DNA from: Cognatilysobacter segetis
GTDB taxonomy: Bacteria; Pseudomonadota; Gammaproteobacteria; Xanthomonadales; Xanthomonadaceae
Direction: 5' to 3'
Length of the DNA stretch: 60,229 nucleotides
NCBI RefSeq assembly: GCF_004359965.1
Contig: NZ_SMRQ01000017.1
Coordinates: forward strand, 1 to 60,229
Shown here: piece by piece, positions 49,181 through 60,229 of the stretch
Position numbering within the stretch: position 1 is the first letter of the stretch
How the letters are laid out: each line of letters starts with the position of its first letter
Made by a program: the position numbers and the translations under genes
The notes under the pieces: model-generated
Told to the model about the DNA's origin: nothing
What the model saw: the letters and a program-made list of their open reading frames with translations, nothing else
The model's database searches: none

Positions 49181-50638
49181 CTAGAACACGCGCCGTAGGA
49201 TCCGGTCGCGCACCGAACCGCCGCGCGCGCGCAGGCCTGCCTCGATGGCGAGGTCCTGGGCGCTCTGCACCGGGGCCGCGGTCGCCATGCTGTACGCACC
49301 GACGGACGCCTGCGACGCCGCGGCCATGTCCGTACCCTGCACGAGTCCGAGCGGGGCGTACGCCGCGTAGCCCGGGAAGATCGTCGACAGGTTCGAATTG
49401 CGCATCCGGCGGACGAGGATTTCGGAGAGCACGCGACGGTAGTCGGTCGTGACCGGCAGGTCGCCGTTCGCGGACGCGATGACGGCGTCCGTGAGGCCGG
49501 GCCACTGGCCGTAGAAGCGTCGACCGTTCACGGCGCCGCCCATGACGAGCATGGGGTTGCCGCACCCGTGGTCGGTGCCGCCTGCGGCGTTCTGGCGGAT
49601 GCGGCGTCCGAATTCGGACTGCACGACCGTCGTCACCCGCGTCGCCACGCCGCTCGCCTCGAGCTCGGCCTGGAACGCCGACAGCGCCTGCGAGAGTTCG
49701 GCGATCTTGTTCTGGTAGTAGTGATAACCCGCACCCGCCGTTCCCTGGCCGTCGTGCGTGTCCCAGCCGCCGAGATCGACGGCGGCGTAACGCAGCCCGA
49801 CGCCGAAGCGGATCGACTGCGCGACGGTCCACAGCTCGCGCGCGATTGTCGACGTCGGCCACGCGGCCGGCGGCGGCGCATAGGGCTGCGTCGCGACGAC
49901 GCGCAGCGCCCGCTCGGCCAGTGCGCCGGACGTCTCGAGGCCGGTTTCGCCGCCCCAGAGCTGCTTCAGTGTTTCCTGCATGCCCACGAGCCCGGCGGGC
50001 GAGTCGCTGCGCGTCTTCATCCAGGCCCAGGCGCCGCCGTTGAGCTGGAAGTCCGACGGGCTTTCCATCGTGATCGCGCGCGTCGTGCCATTCAGCGACG
50101 CCGGCTCGCGCGACATGCAGGCGAGCGCGGCCATCGCGGCGGCGTCCGTGCCCGATTGCGTGGCGATGGCGCGCGCCATCCACCCGCTGTTGAGGCCGCG
50201 TGCGGCGCCCTGCTCGATGGCCATCTGCGCGTCGAAATGGCTTCGCGATGCGGAGGTCGTCAGGCCCGCCGCGTGCACGATGGCGACGCGACCGGCATTC
50301 CACAGGTCGCGCAGCCCGGTCGCCGACGGATGCAGGCCGAAGTCGCTGGCGCTGCCGTCGGAATACGTGAGCGGCAGCGCGCCGTACGTGCCGCTCGCGG
50401 CGATGTTGAGCGAGGGTCGCACCGACTCGTAATAGGCGCGATCGCTGCTGCCCATCGGGACGACGAAGTTGAGCCCGTCCATTGCGCCGCGCAGGAACAG
50501 CACGACGACCACGTCGCCGTCGCTCGCGGCCGCGCGCGCATCCGATCCGAAGAGCAGGCGCGGGCCGACGGCACCGGCGGCTGCGGTTGCGCAGGCGCCC
50601 TTGAGGAACTGTCGACGGGTGAAGCGGGGGGTATGCAT
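49181..50638 (-). CDS. DUF1501 family protein with Tat signal
   Basis: A 485-residue exported protein of the alkaline phosphatase/sulfatase-like superfamily whose function is not established. It opens with a twin-arginine signal (TRRQFLKG, then an Ala-rich stretch ending ARA near residue 36). Landmarks are FLRGAMDGLNFVVPMG, FGLHPSATGLRDLWNAGRVA, GGWDTHDGQG with possible metal ligands, VQSEFGRRIRQN and GTDHGCGNPMLVMGG. It is 10 bases downstream of the DUF1800 gene on the same strand; the two families are commonly found together. Confidence 0.88.
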   Translation of the reverse strand: MHTPRFTRRQFLKGACATAAAGAVGPRLLFGSDARAAASDGDVVVVLFLRGAMDGLNFVVPMGSSDRAYYESVRPSLNIAASGTYGALPLTYSDGSASDFGLHPSATGLRDLWNAGRVAIVHAAGLTTSASRSHFDAQMAIEQGAARGLNSGWMARAIATQSGTDAAAMAALACMSREPASLNGTTRAITMESPSDFQLNGGAWAWMKTRSDSPAGLVGMQETLKQLWGGETGLETSGALAERALRVVATQPYAPPPAAWPTSTIARELWTVAQSIRFGVGLRYAAVDLGGWDTHDGQGTAGAGYHYYQNKIAELSQALSAFQAELEASGVATRVTTVVQSEFGRRIRQNAAGGTDHGCGNPMLVMGGAVNGRRFYGQWPGLTDAVIASANGDLPVTTDYRRVLSEILVRRMRNSNLSTIFPGYAAYAPLGLVQGTDMAAASQASVGAYSMATAAPVQSAQDLAIEAGLRARGGSVRDRILRRVF

Positions 50639-50648
50639 GTCGGCGTCC

Positions 50649-52439
50649 TCAGCGGCTCAGGAATTCGGGCGAGAGCAGGATCAGCGAGACCGTGCTCTTC
50701 AGTCGCGACTGGTTGTAGTGCTTCCTGAGGTCGTTGCCGGACCACACCTCGTCGTCGTTGAGCACGAAGCTGGCCGGGTCGCCGTTCTGTGCGAGGAACT
50801 TCACCAGCGCCTGGCGGCGCGCGGAATCGGGTGCGTAGCCGAGCAGGCGTTTGCACCAGTAGTCGACGAGATTCTCCGGCGTCCACCTCGACACGTTGGC
50901 GCGCGTCACCTGCAGCACCGGAATGAGCGGGAAGCCCCCATCGGTGGTGTCCGTGAGCCAGTCGAGCATCTTCCACGTCTGGCCGTAGCTGTTGGAGCCG
51001 GACCACGGGCTCATGACGTCCGGATAACCGTTCGGCGCCGGCCAGCCGAAGGGGGTGTGGCCGGTGAAGCCGAAGCGCCACGCGAACTCGTCGCTGCGCT
51101 CGCCCGATGTTGCGAGCGTCCAGTCCGAACCGCCCGCGCGCATCGCGGCGACGACCGCGGTGAACGGCTTGCGCGACTTGTTGCCCCAGGCGTTGAACAT
51201 CTCCGTGGAGTTCAGGATGTGGCGCAGCACGTGCACCATCTGGTCGGGCGCCTGCCAGCGGTCGCGGAACACGGCGGCCGCGCTCCAGACCAGCGACGGC
51301 GCGGGCGCGTCGTTGATGAAACGCCGGATCAGCTTCGCGCAGATGTGCCGCGCGGTCGCGGGGTGCGATGCGAGGCGGTCGAGCACGTCGCGACCGTCCT
51401 TCATGTCGGGCTGCTCGGGGAAGAGCTGCTTGCCGAGGACGGTCTTCGGATTCGCGTCGTGCCATGCGGCCCGGTAGACGAACGTGCCGTCGTTCTCGTT
51501 CGGGTACTGCCAGTTGCCGTACTTCAGCGTCCACCCGGTGAACGCCGCGGCGACTTCGTACACGTCGATGTCGGTGTAGCCGGCGGGATACGAGGCATCG
51601 GCCGGGTCGCGCGGCAGCGTGGCGGGATCCTGGAAGCCGTAGTAGTTCGCCGTGCCGAGCGTGTGCAGCTCCATGAGCTCGCGTGCCCAGTTCTCGTTCT
51701 GGCCGGCCTTCGTGTTCGTGTAGTTGTCGAGGAAGAACAGCATCGTCGGGCTCTTCGCGACGTCCTCGAGCATCGCGCGGAAGTTGCCGAACGCGTGGCG
51801 ACGGATCACGTCGCGATCGAAGTGCGGCGACACCGGGCCGCCTTCGTAGTCGTAGCCGTTGACGCTGAAATGGTCGTGCCAGAAGTCGACCGCCATCTCC
51901 AGCAGCTGGCGTCGCGAGGAGGTGGCGCGCACGAAGGCGGCGCGCTGCATCTCGAGCGCGGGACGCATGCGCACGTCCCAGTCGGGATTCGGCACCACGT
52001 GGTCCGCCCAGAGCTGCTGCAGGGACTTGCCGAGCGTGGTGTAGCCCCCCCGGGCGAGGCGCGCGTCGACCGCGCTGTCTTCGATGGACGCGTAATCGAG
52101 CTGCCAGTCGACCCAGTTCGCCAGGCGCTGCACGTCGGTCGAGCCGAGGCCCTGGAACTCGGCGAGGCTCGCGGGCGTCGGCCCGAACGAGAGGTTGCGC
52201 AGCATGCGCACCGCGAACGGCGCCCGGGCGAGGGTCAGCGTGTCGGGCAGGATGGACGCCGCGCGCGTGTCGGCATCCGGCTCGACGCTGCGCTCGAACG
52301 GTTGGCTGCGGATCCGCTGGCCGTCCCCGTATTTCTGCACGAGGGTGGGCGCTGCGGCCGGCGCACGGCGGGAGACGGTCCAGAACGCACCGCGCCGCGT
52401 GGCGCGGGCGAGCCGCGCCACATACATCGAACGCTTCAT
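50649..52439 (-). CDS. DUF1800 family protein
   Basis: A 596-residue protein of unknown function that normally pairs with DUF1501. Family stretches are MAVDFWHDHFSVNG, NENWARELMELHTLG, VYEVAAAFTGWTL, HPATARHICAKLIRRFINDAP and SPEFLSR at the C-terminus. The start at 52439 is chosen for the strong AGGAAGGA ribosome-binding site directly upstream; GTG/ATG codons further up lack one. The N-terminus (MKRSMYVARLARATRRGAFW) is basic but has no hydrophobic core, so unlike its partner it shows no evident signal peptide. Confidence 0.88.
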   Translation of the reverse strand: MKRSMYVARLARATRRGAFWTVSRRAPAAAPTLVQKYGDGQRIRSQPFERSVEPDADTRAASILPDTLTLARAPFAVRMLRNLSFGPTPASLAEFQGLGSTDVQRLANWVDWQLDYASIEDSAVDARLARGGYTTLGKSLQQLWADHVVPNPDWDVRMRPALEMQRAAFVRATSSRRQLLEMAVDFWHDHFSVNGYDYEGGPVSPHFDRDVIRRHAFGNFRAMLEDVAKSPTMLFFLDNYTNTKAGQNENWARELMELHTLGTANYYGFQDPATLPRDPADASYPAGYTDIDVYEVAAAFTGWTLKYGNWQYPNENDGTFVYRAAWHDANPKTVLGKQLFPEQPDMKDGRDVLDRLASHPATARHICAKLIRRFINDAPAPSLVWSAAAVFRDRWQAPDQMVHVLRHILNSTEMFNAWGNKSRKPFTAVVAAMRAGGSDWTLATSGERSDEFAWRFGFTGHTPFGWPAPNGYPDVMSPWSGSNSYGQTWKMLDWLTDTTDGGFPLIPVLQVTRANVSRWTPENLVDYWCKRLLGYAPDSARRQALVKFLAQNGDPASFVLNDDEVWSGNDLRKHYNQSRLKSTVSLILLSPEFLSR

Positions 52440-52471
52440 TTCCTTCCTCTGGATCCCCCTCCAGTGCACGC

Positions 52472-52477
52472 ACTATA
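52472..52477 (-). promoter_or_regulatory. putative -10 box for the DUF1800-DUF1501 unit
   Basis: The minus strand reads TATAGT, 32 bases before the DUF1800 start. A good -35 is not seen. Confidence 0.45.
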
Positions 52478-52532
52478 GGAACGGGCCGACGCGGGAACCG
52501 CGATCCGCATCACGGGCATCGCGGCGGCGCGC

Positions 52533-52578
52533 GGCAAGCGCCGCTTGCCTTTGTGAACCCGCTGTTGCGGGCGTCACA
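52533..52578. repeat. two successive inverted repeats before pssA
   Basis: The first has arms GGCAAG and CTTGCC around CGCCG (52533-52549) followed by TTT. The second has nested arms TGTGA/TCACA and CCCGC/GCGGG around TGTT (52552-52578). They lie in the 182-base divergent region between the DUF1800 gene and pssA, and may be operators or leader hairpins. Confidence 0.6.
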
Positions 52579-52621
52579 CTTTGTTTGGCAGGCTCGACAC
52601 GACCTGCCGACGGGACCCGCC

Positions 52622-53236
52622 ATGAAGCGCCATTTCTCGATGCTCCGCGACTTCCATCTGGCGGACTGGTTCACGCTCGCCAACGCGTTCTGCGGCACCG
52701 GCGCGATCTTCGCCGCGATGCGATTCCTGCAGGAGGGCGTGGTGCGCGACCTGCTGACGGGCATGGCACTCATACCGCTGGCCTTCATCTTCGACGCGCT
52801 GGACGGCCGCGTGGCGCGCTGGCGCAAGTCGGCGTCAACCCTCGGCCGCGAACTCGATTCGCTGGCCGACGTGATCTCGTTCGGCGTGGCGCCGGCGTCG
52901 CTGGCCTACGCCTGCGGCCTCCAGGGCGGCTGGGACTGGATCGTGCTGAGCTATTTCGTCGGCTGCGGCGTCAGTCGACTCGCCCGCTACAACGTCACGG
53001 CCGAGCAGCTGGCCGGCGACGGCGACAAGGTGCCGTACTTCGAGGGCACGCCGATTCCCACCAGCCTGGTGCTGGTGATCGTGCTGGCGGTCGCGGCCGT
53101 GCAGGGCGCGCTGGGGCCGGACGTCTGGCTCGGCGTCGTGCGCCTGGGACCGTGGCAGCTGCATCCGCTCGTGCTGCTGTTCGCCATCTCCGGCTCGCTG
53201 ATGATCAGCAAGACGCTGCGCATCCCCAAGCCCTGA
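52622..53236 (+). CDS. pssA: CDP-diacylglycerol--serine O-phosphatidyltransferase
   Basis: Joins serine to CDP-diacylglycerol to form phosphatidylserine, which Psd (8778-9632) converts to phosphatidylethanolamine. The 204-residue membrane protein has the complete CDP-alcohol phosphotransferase motif, with Asp58, Asp61, Gly62, Ala65, Arg66, Gly75, Asp79 and Asp83 at exact family spacing, and about six transmembrane helices. It is a class II (Bacillus/yeast-like) enzyme rather than the E. coli phospholipase-D type. The ATG at 52622 with GGGAC upstream is preferred to a GTG at 52553 that lies in the inverted-repeat region. Confidence 0.92.
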   Translation: MKRHFSMLRDFHLADWFTLANAFCGTGAIFAAMRFLQEGVVRDLLTGMALIPLAFIFDALDGRVARWRKSASTLGRELDSLADVISFGVAPASLAYACGLQGGWDWIVLSYFVGCGVSRLARYNVTAEQLAGDGDKVPYFEGTPIPTSLVLVIVLAVAAVQGALGPDVWLGVVRLGPWQLHPLVLLFAISGSLMISKTLRIPKP

Positions 53237-53258
53237 CCGGGCGCAAACCCGGCTTCGT

Positions 53259-53264
53259 TATCAT
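53259..53264 (+). promoter_or_regulatory. putative -10 box for phaE-phaC
   Basis: TATCAT lies 24 bases before the phaE ATG, after a small hairpin (arms CCGGG at 53237-53241 and CCCGG at 53248-53252) that follows pssA. GGAGG precedes the start codon. Confidence 0.45.
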
Positions 53265-53288
53265 CGGCGTCCGATCGGAGGATTCCCC

Positions 53289-54211
53289 ATGTCGACATCG
53301 CCGTTCGGAGCCTCGGGCTTCGGATTTCCCGCGTTCGATCCCGCCCAGTTCGAGCGCCTCGGCCGCCAGTGGTTCGCGGCGTTTTCGCCGGCGGCACCGG
53401 CCGCAGCGCCCGACCCGTTCGCGTGGTGGAAGCCCGCGGCGCCGGCCGCTCCGCAGGGCTTCGACCCCACCGCGCTCGCCCAGCAGTGGATGGCGCAGAT
53501 GCAGCAGCTCGCCGCGCAGTTCGGCGGCGAACCCGCGCAGCCGGCGGACATCGCGCGGGCCTGGCGCACGATGCTGGGCGACAACCCGTTCGCGCAGGCC
53601 GTCGCGGCCGGCGCCTTCATGCCGTCCTCGTTCATGCCGCCCGGCGTTGCAGGGGCGCGCGGTCCGTTCGACATGCCCGCCTTCGGCTACACGCGCGAGC
53701 ACCAGGAACGCGCGCAGGCATTCGCGAAGGCGGCCGCCGACTTCCAGACCGCCGCACAGGCGTTCGGCGGCGTCGTCGCCGAAGCGGGGCAGGACGCGTT
53801 CACCCGCTTCGAATCGCTGCTGACGCGCCGTTCCGGCGAAGGCAAGCCGGTCGAGAGTGCGCGTGCCCTGTTCGACCTCTGGATCGACGCCGCCGAGGAT
53901 GCCTACGCCGATATCGCGCTTGGCGAGCGTTTCCAGTCGGCGTTCGGCGAGTACGTCAACGCACAGATGCGGCTGCGCGCCGCCATGCAGAAGGAAGTCG
54001 AGCTGACCACTGGCCAGTGGGGCATTCCCGGTCGCGCGGAAGTGGACGCCGCCCATCGTCGCATCGCGATGCTCGAGCGCGAGCTCGCGCGACTGCGTGC
54101 GCAGGTCGACGCGCTGTCGGAGCCTCCGCGCGACGCGCCGCGGCCGGAGCCCGCCGCATCGGCCAAGCCGGCCGCCGCCAAATCCTCGACCCGCAAGACC
54201 GGTAAACGCTG

Positions 54212-54212
<1 letters not shown>
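53289..54212 (+). CDS. phaE: class III poly(R)-hydroxyalkanoic acid synthase subunit PhaE
   Basis: The non-catalytic subunit that stabilises and activates PhaC in class III PHA synthases. The 307-residue product has a Phe/Pro/Ala-rich N-terminus (FGFPAFDPAQFERLGRQW), a helical core with WIDAAEDAYADIALGERFQSAFGEYVNAQMRL split across residues 195-230, and a C-terminal coiled coil (MLERELARLRAQVDAL) with a Lys/Ala tail. Similarity in this family is low, so the call leans on the PhaE core and the adjacent phaC. It shares one base with phaC (TGATG). Confidence 0.88.
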
Positions 54213-58630
<4,418 letters not shown>

Positions 58631-58691
58631 CGATCGCTGAACAGGCCCGTCGCCCGGCCCGGCCAGACCGCTCGCATTCACCTGCCGGCGC

Positions 58692-58697
58692 TACAGT
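58692..58697 (+). promoter_or_regulatory. putative -10 box for the DUF3011 gene
   Basis: TACAGT lies 37 bases before the ATG at 58735, in the 104-base gap after epmA. A strong purine-rich ribosome-binding site (GGAAGGAAGGGGG) follows. Confidence 0.5.
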
Positions 58698-58734
58698 CGG
58701 TGTGCAACCGGTTCGGGAAGGAAGGGGGCTTTCG

Positions 58735-59487
58735 ATGCGTACGGCACCGTTCGTGGCAGGCGTGGTGATGTTGCTCGGCGTCGCGCAGGGTGCGCGGGCG
58801 GCAGGGGACTCGCCGCCCGACGGTCGCGTTATCCGCTGCGAGTCCGTCGACGGCAAGACCCGCGAATGCCCGGTGGATGCGACCGGCGGCGCGCGCCTTC
58901 TGCGGCAGCTCTCGCAGGCGTCCTGCGTCGAAGGGCGTTCGTGGGGTCGCATGCGCCGCTCGATCTGGGTGACGCAGGGCTGCCGCGCCGAGTTCCTCGC
59001 CTTTTCCAGCGATGGCCGCCGCGGCTACGGCTCGGGCTACGGCTTCGGCAACGGTGGGCCGCTCGGGCGCACGTTGCGCTGCGGGTCGGAGGACGGACGC
59101 TGGAAGCATTGCAGCGCCGACACGCGCGGCGGCGTCGAGCTCGTGCGTCAGGTATCGCGCAGCCAGTGCATCCGAGGGCAATCATGGGGCACCGACCACA
59201 GCGGCATCTGGGTCAACGGCGGTTGCCGGGCCGAGTTCCGCGTGGGCGATCGCGACACCTATTCGGTGCCGGCCGAGCCGACGCGTTTTCGATGCGAATC
59301 CGAGGACGGCAAGCCGCGCAGCTGCGGCTCGGTCGGTCGCGGCGGCGTGCGGCTGGTGCGGCAGCTCTCGCGCGCCGAATGCGTCGCCGGACGCAGCTGG
59401 GGCGTCGCGCGCGGGCAGGTCTGGGTCGACCAGGGCTGTCGCGCCGAGTTCGAAACCGGCGGCCCCTGGGCGGACAGCCGCTGGTGA
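58735..59487 (+). CDS. secreted DUF3011 protein with three cysteine repeats
   Basis: A 250-residue exported protein of unknown function. A signal peptide (residues 1-22, ending ARA) is followed by three DUF3011-type repeats. Each repeat has the pattern RCxSxDG, GG-x-x-LVRQ-like, the tryptophan motif SWG, and GCRAEF. The cysteines fall at 35/45/64/83, 116/126/145/164 and 187/197/216/235, so each repeat has the same spacing C-x9-C-x18-C-x18-C and could form two disulfides in the periplasm. A Gly/Tyr-rich linker (about 92-112) separates repeats 1 and 2. The ATG at 58735 has a very strong ribosome-binding site. It lies between epmA and mtnA. Confidence 0.88.
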   Translation: MRTAPFVAGVVMLLGVAQGARAAGDSPPDGRVIRCESVDGKTRECPVDATGGARLLRQLSQASCVEGRSWGRMRRSIWVTQGCRAEFLAFSSDGRRGYGSGYGFGNGGPLGRTLRCGSEDGRWKHCSADTRGGVELVRQVSRSQCIRGQSWGTDHSGIWVNGGCRAEFRVGDRDTYSVPAEPTRFRCESEDGKPRSCGSVGRGGVRLVRQLSRAECVAGRSWGVARGQVWVDQGCRAEFETGGPWADSRW

Positions 59488-59516
59488 CGTGCACCGGCAG
59501 CGCATCGCGCCGCCCG

Positions 59517-59522
59517 TAGAAT
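59517..59522 (+). promoter_or_regulatory. -10 box giving a possible leaderless mtnA transcript
   Basis: TAGAAT is followed by six bases (GACGGC) and the mtnA ATG at 59529. No Shine-Dalgarno fits in the gap. The expected transcription start coincides with the A of the ATG. Confidence 0.55.
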
Positions 59523-59528
59523 GACGGC

Positions 59529-60229
59529 ATGGAAGCCGACTTCGATTTCGACCGCTACGACCGCGTCCGTCCGATCCGCTGGACAGGCGACGCCCTCGAA
59601 CTTCTCGACCAGCGCAAGCTGCCGTTCGCGGTGGAGTACGTGCATTGCGGCGACGTCCGCGCGGTCGCCGAGGCCATCGCCAACCTCACCGTGCGCGGCG
59701 CGCCCGCGATCGGCATCGCCGCCGCGTGGGGCGCGGTGCTGGCGGCGCGCGACGTCGAGGCATCGAACGGCCGGGAGGCCCTCGAGCGTCTCGAACCCGC
59801 GCTCGCCACGCTGAATGCCGCGCGTCCCACCGCGGTGAATCTGGCCTGGGCGCTGGCGCGCATGCGCCGCGCGCTGCTTGACGCCGGCGACGCCTGGCGC
59901 GTCGCGCTCGACCGCGAGGCGAATGCCATTGCCACCGAGGACCTCGCCGCCAATCGCCGCATGGGCGCGCTCGGCGCCGCGATGATCGAACCGGGAAGCC
60001 GGGTGCTGACGCACTGCAATACCGGTTCGCTCGCGACGGCCGGCTTCGGCACCGCGCTCGGCGTGATCCGCGCCGGTGTCGCGCAGGGGCGCATCGACAA
60101 GGTCTACGCGGGCGAGACGCGGCCATGGCTGCAGGGCGCGCGCCTGACGGTCTGGGAGCTGCAGCAGGACGGCATCGTCCCCACGCTCATCGCCGATTCC
60201 GCGGCCGCGCACCTGATGCGCACCGGCGC
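59529..60229 (+). CDS. mtnA: methylthioribose-1-phosphate isomerase, N-terminal two thirds (cut by the window)
   Basis: Isomerises 5-methylthioribose-1-phosphate to the ribulose form in the methionine salvage pathway. The 233 codons present include [34 protein letters not shown], the catalytic Cys region [35 protein letters not shown] and the catalytic Asp in [11 protein letters not shown]. These distinguish MtnA from eIF2B-like relatives. The C-terminal part lies beyond the window. The start lacks a Shine-Dalgarno and appears leaderless. Confidence 0.95.
   Translation, partial: MEADFDFDRYDRVRPIRWTGDALELLDQRKLPFAVEYVHCGDVRAVAEAIANLTVRGAPAIGIAAAWGAVLAARDVEASNGREALERLEPALATLNAARPTAVNLAWALARMRRALLDAGDAWRVALDREANAIATEDLAANRRMGALGAAMIEPGSRVLTHCNTGSLATAGFGTALGVIRAGVAQGRIDKVYAGETRPWLQGARLTVWELQQDGIVPTLIADSAAAHLMRTG

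Noticed and set aside
52552-52578. CRP-like operator before pssA (TGTGA and TCACA half sites)
   Set aside because: The half sites are 17 bases apart instead of 6, so a standard CRP/Clp dimer would not bind. Kept only as part of an inverted repeat.

Overview
This is a high-GC stretch of gammaproteobacterial core chromosome. Gene order and protein sequence point to the order Lysobacterales/Xanthomonadales, but I cannot fix the genus. The supporting marks are the run prmB-aroC-asd-fimV-truA-trpF-trpB-trpA-accD, a complex I operon with separate nuoC and nuoD, and class III PHA synthase genes. I see no phage genes, insertion sequence, CRISPR array or obvious island, and no gene-free stretch longer than 300 bases.

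Layout. Positions 1-545 (minus) hold the N-terminus of a TonB-dependent receptor cut by the window edge. Positions 688-5518 carry apbC/mrp, dcd, a HIT protein and dienelactone hydrolase pair (minus), rimO and greB (minus). Positions 5556-10270 carry a HerA-like ATPase (minus), a LysM lytic transglycosylase, psd and a Sco1-type copper protein (minus). Positions 10350-21249 carry prmB, aroC, asd, fimV, truA, trpF, trpB, trpA, accD and glmM. Positions 21311-23531 hold two 2-oxoglutarate/Fe(II)-type oxygenases facing each other across a bidirectional terminator; the second follows a DNA-deoxyinosine glycosylase gene. Positions 23590-24986 carry tpiA, secG and tRNA-Leu(GAG). The 14-gene nuoA-N operon fills 25081-39910. 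The translation and RNA block follows at 39990-49074: initiator tRNA-Met, rimP, nusA, infB, rbfA, truB, rpsO, pnp. Positions 49181-52439 (minus) hold a DUF1800-DUF1501 pair. Positions 52622-60229 carry pssA, phaE-phaC, ligA, epmA, a secreted three-repeat DUF3011 protein and the start of mtnA.

How the genes fit together. The tRNA-Leu(GAG) and initiator tRNA genes flank the nuo operon, so complex I sits inside an otherwise familiar glmM-tpiA-secG-tRNA-rimP-nusA-infB-rbfA-truB-rpsO-pnp block. pssA and psd, 43 kb apart, together make phosphatidylethanolamine. Many neighbours share 4-base ATGA/GTGA or 1-base TGATG junctions, which implies tight translational coupling. Recognisable -10 boxes of the form TANANT lie before many transcription units, usually without a good -35. 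Two of them lie exactly six bases before an ATG that has no Shine-Dalgarno sequence, which suggests leaderless mRNAs.

The less ordinary content is the glycosylase-oxygenase pair, the DUF1800-DUF1501 pair with only one Tat signal, the DUF3011 protein with perfectly repeated cysteine spacing, an initiator tRNA with a U1-U72 mismatch, a 77-base truA/trpF overlap, and paired inverted repeats before pssA. I did not find a clear multi-gene novel system. The glycosylase-oxygenase pair and the DUF1800-DUF1501 pair are the best candidates for undescribed biology.
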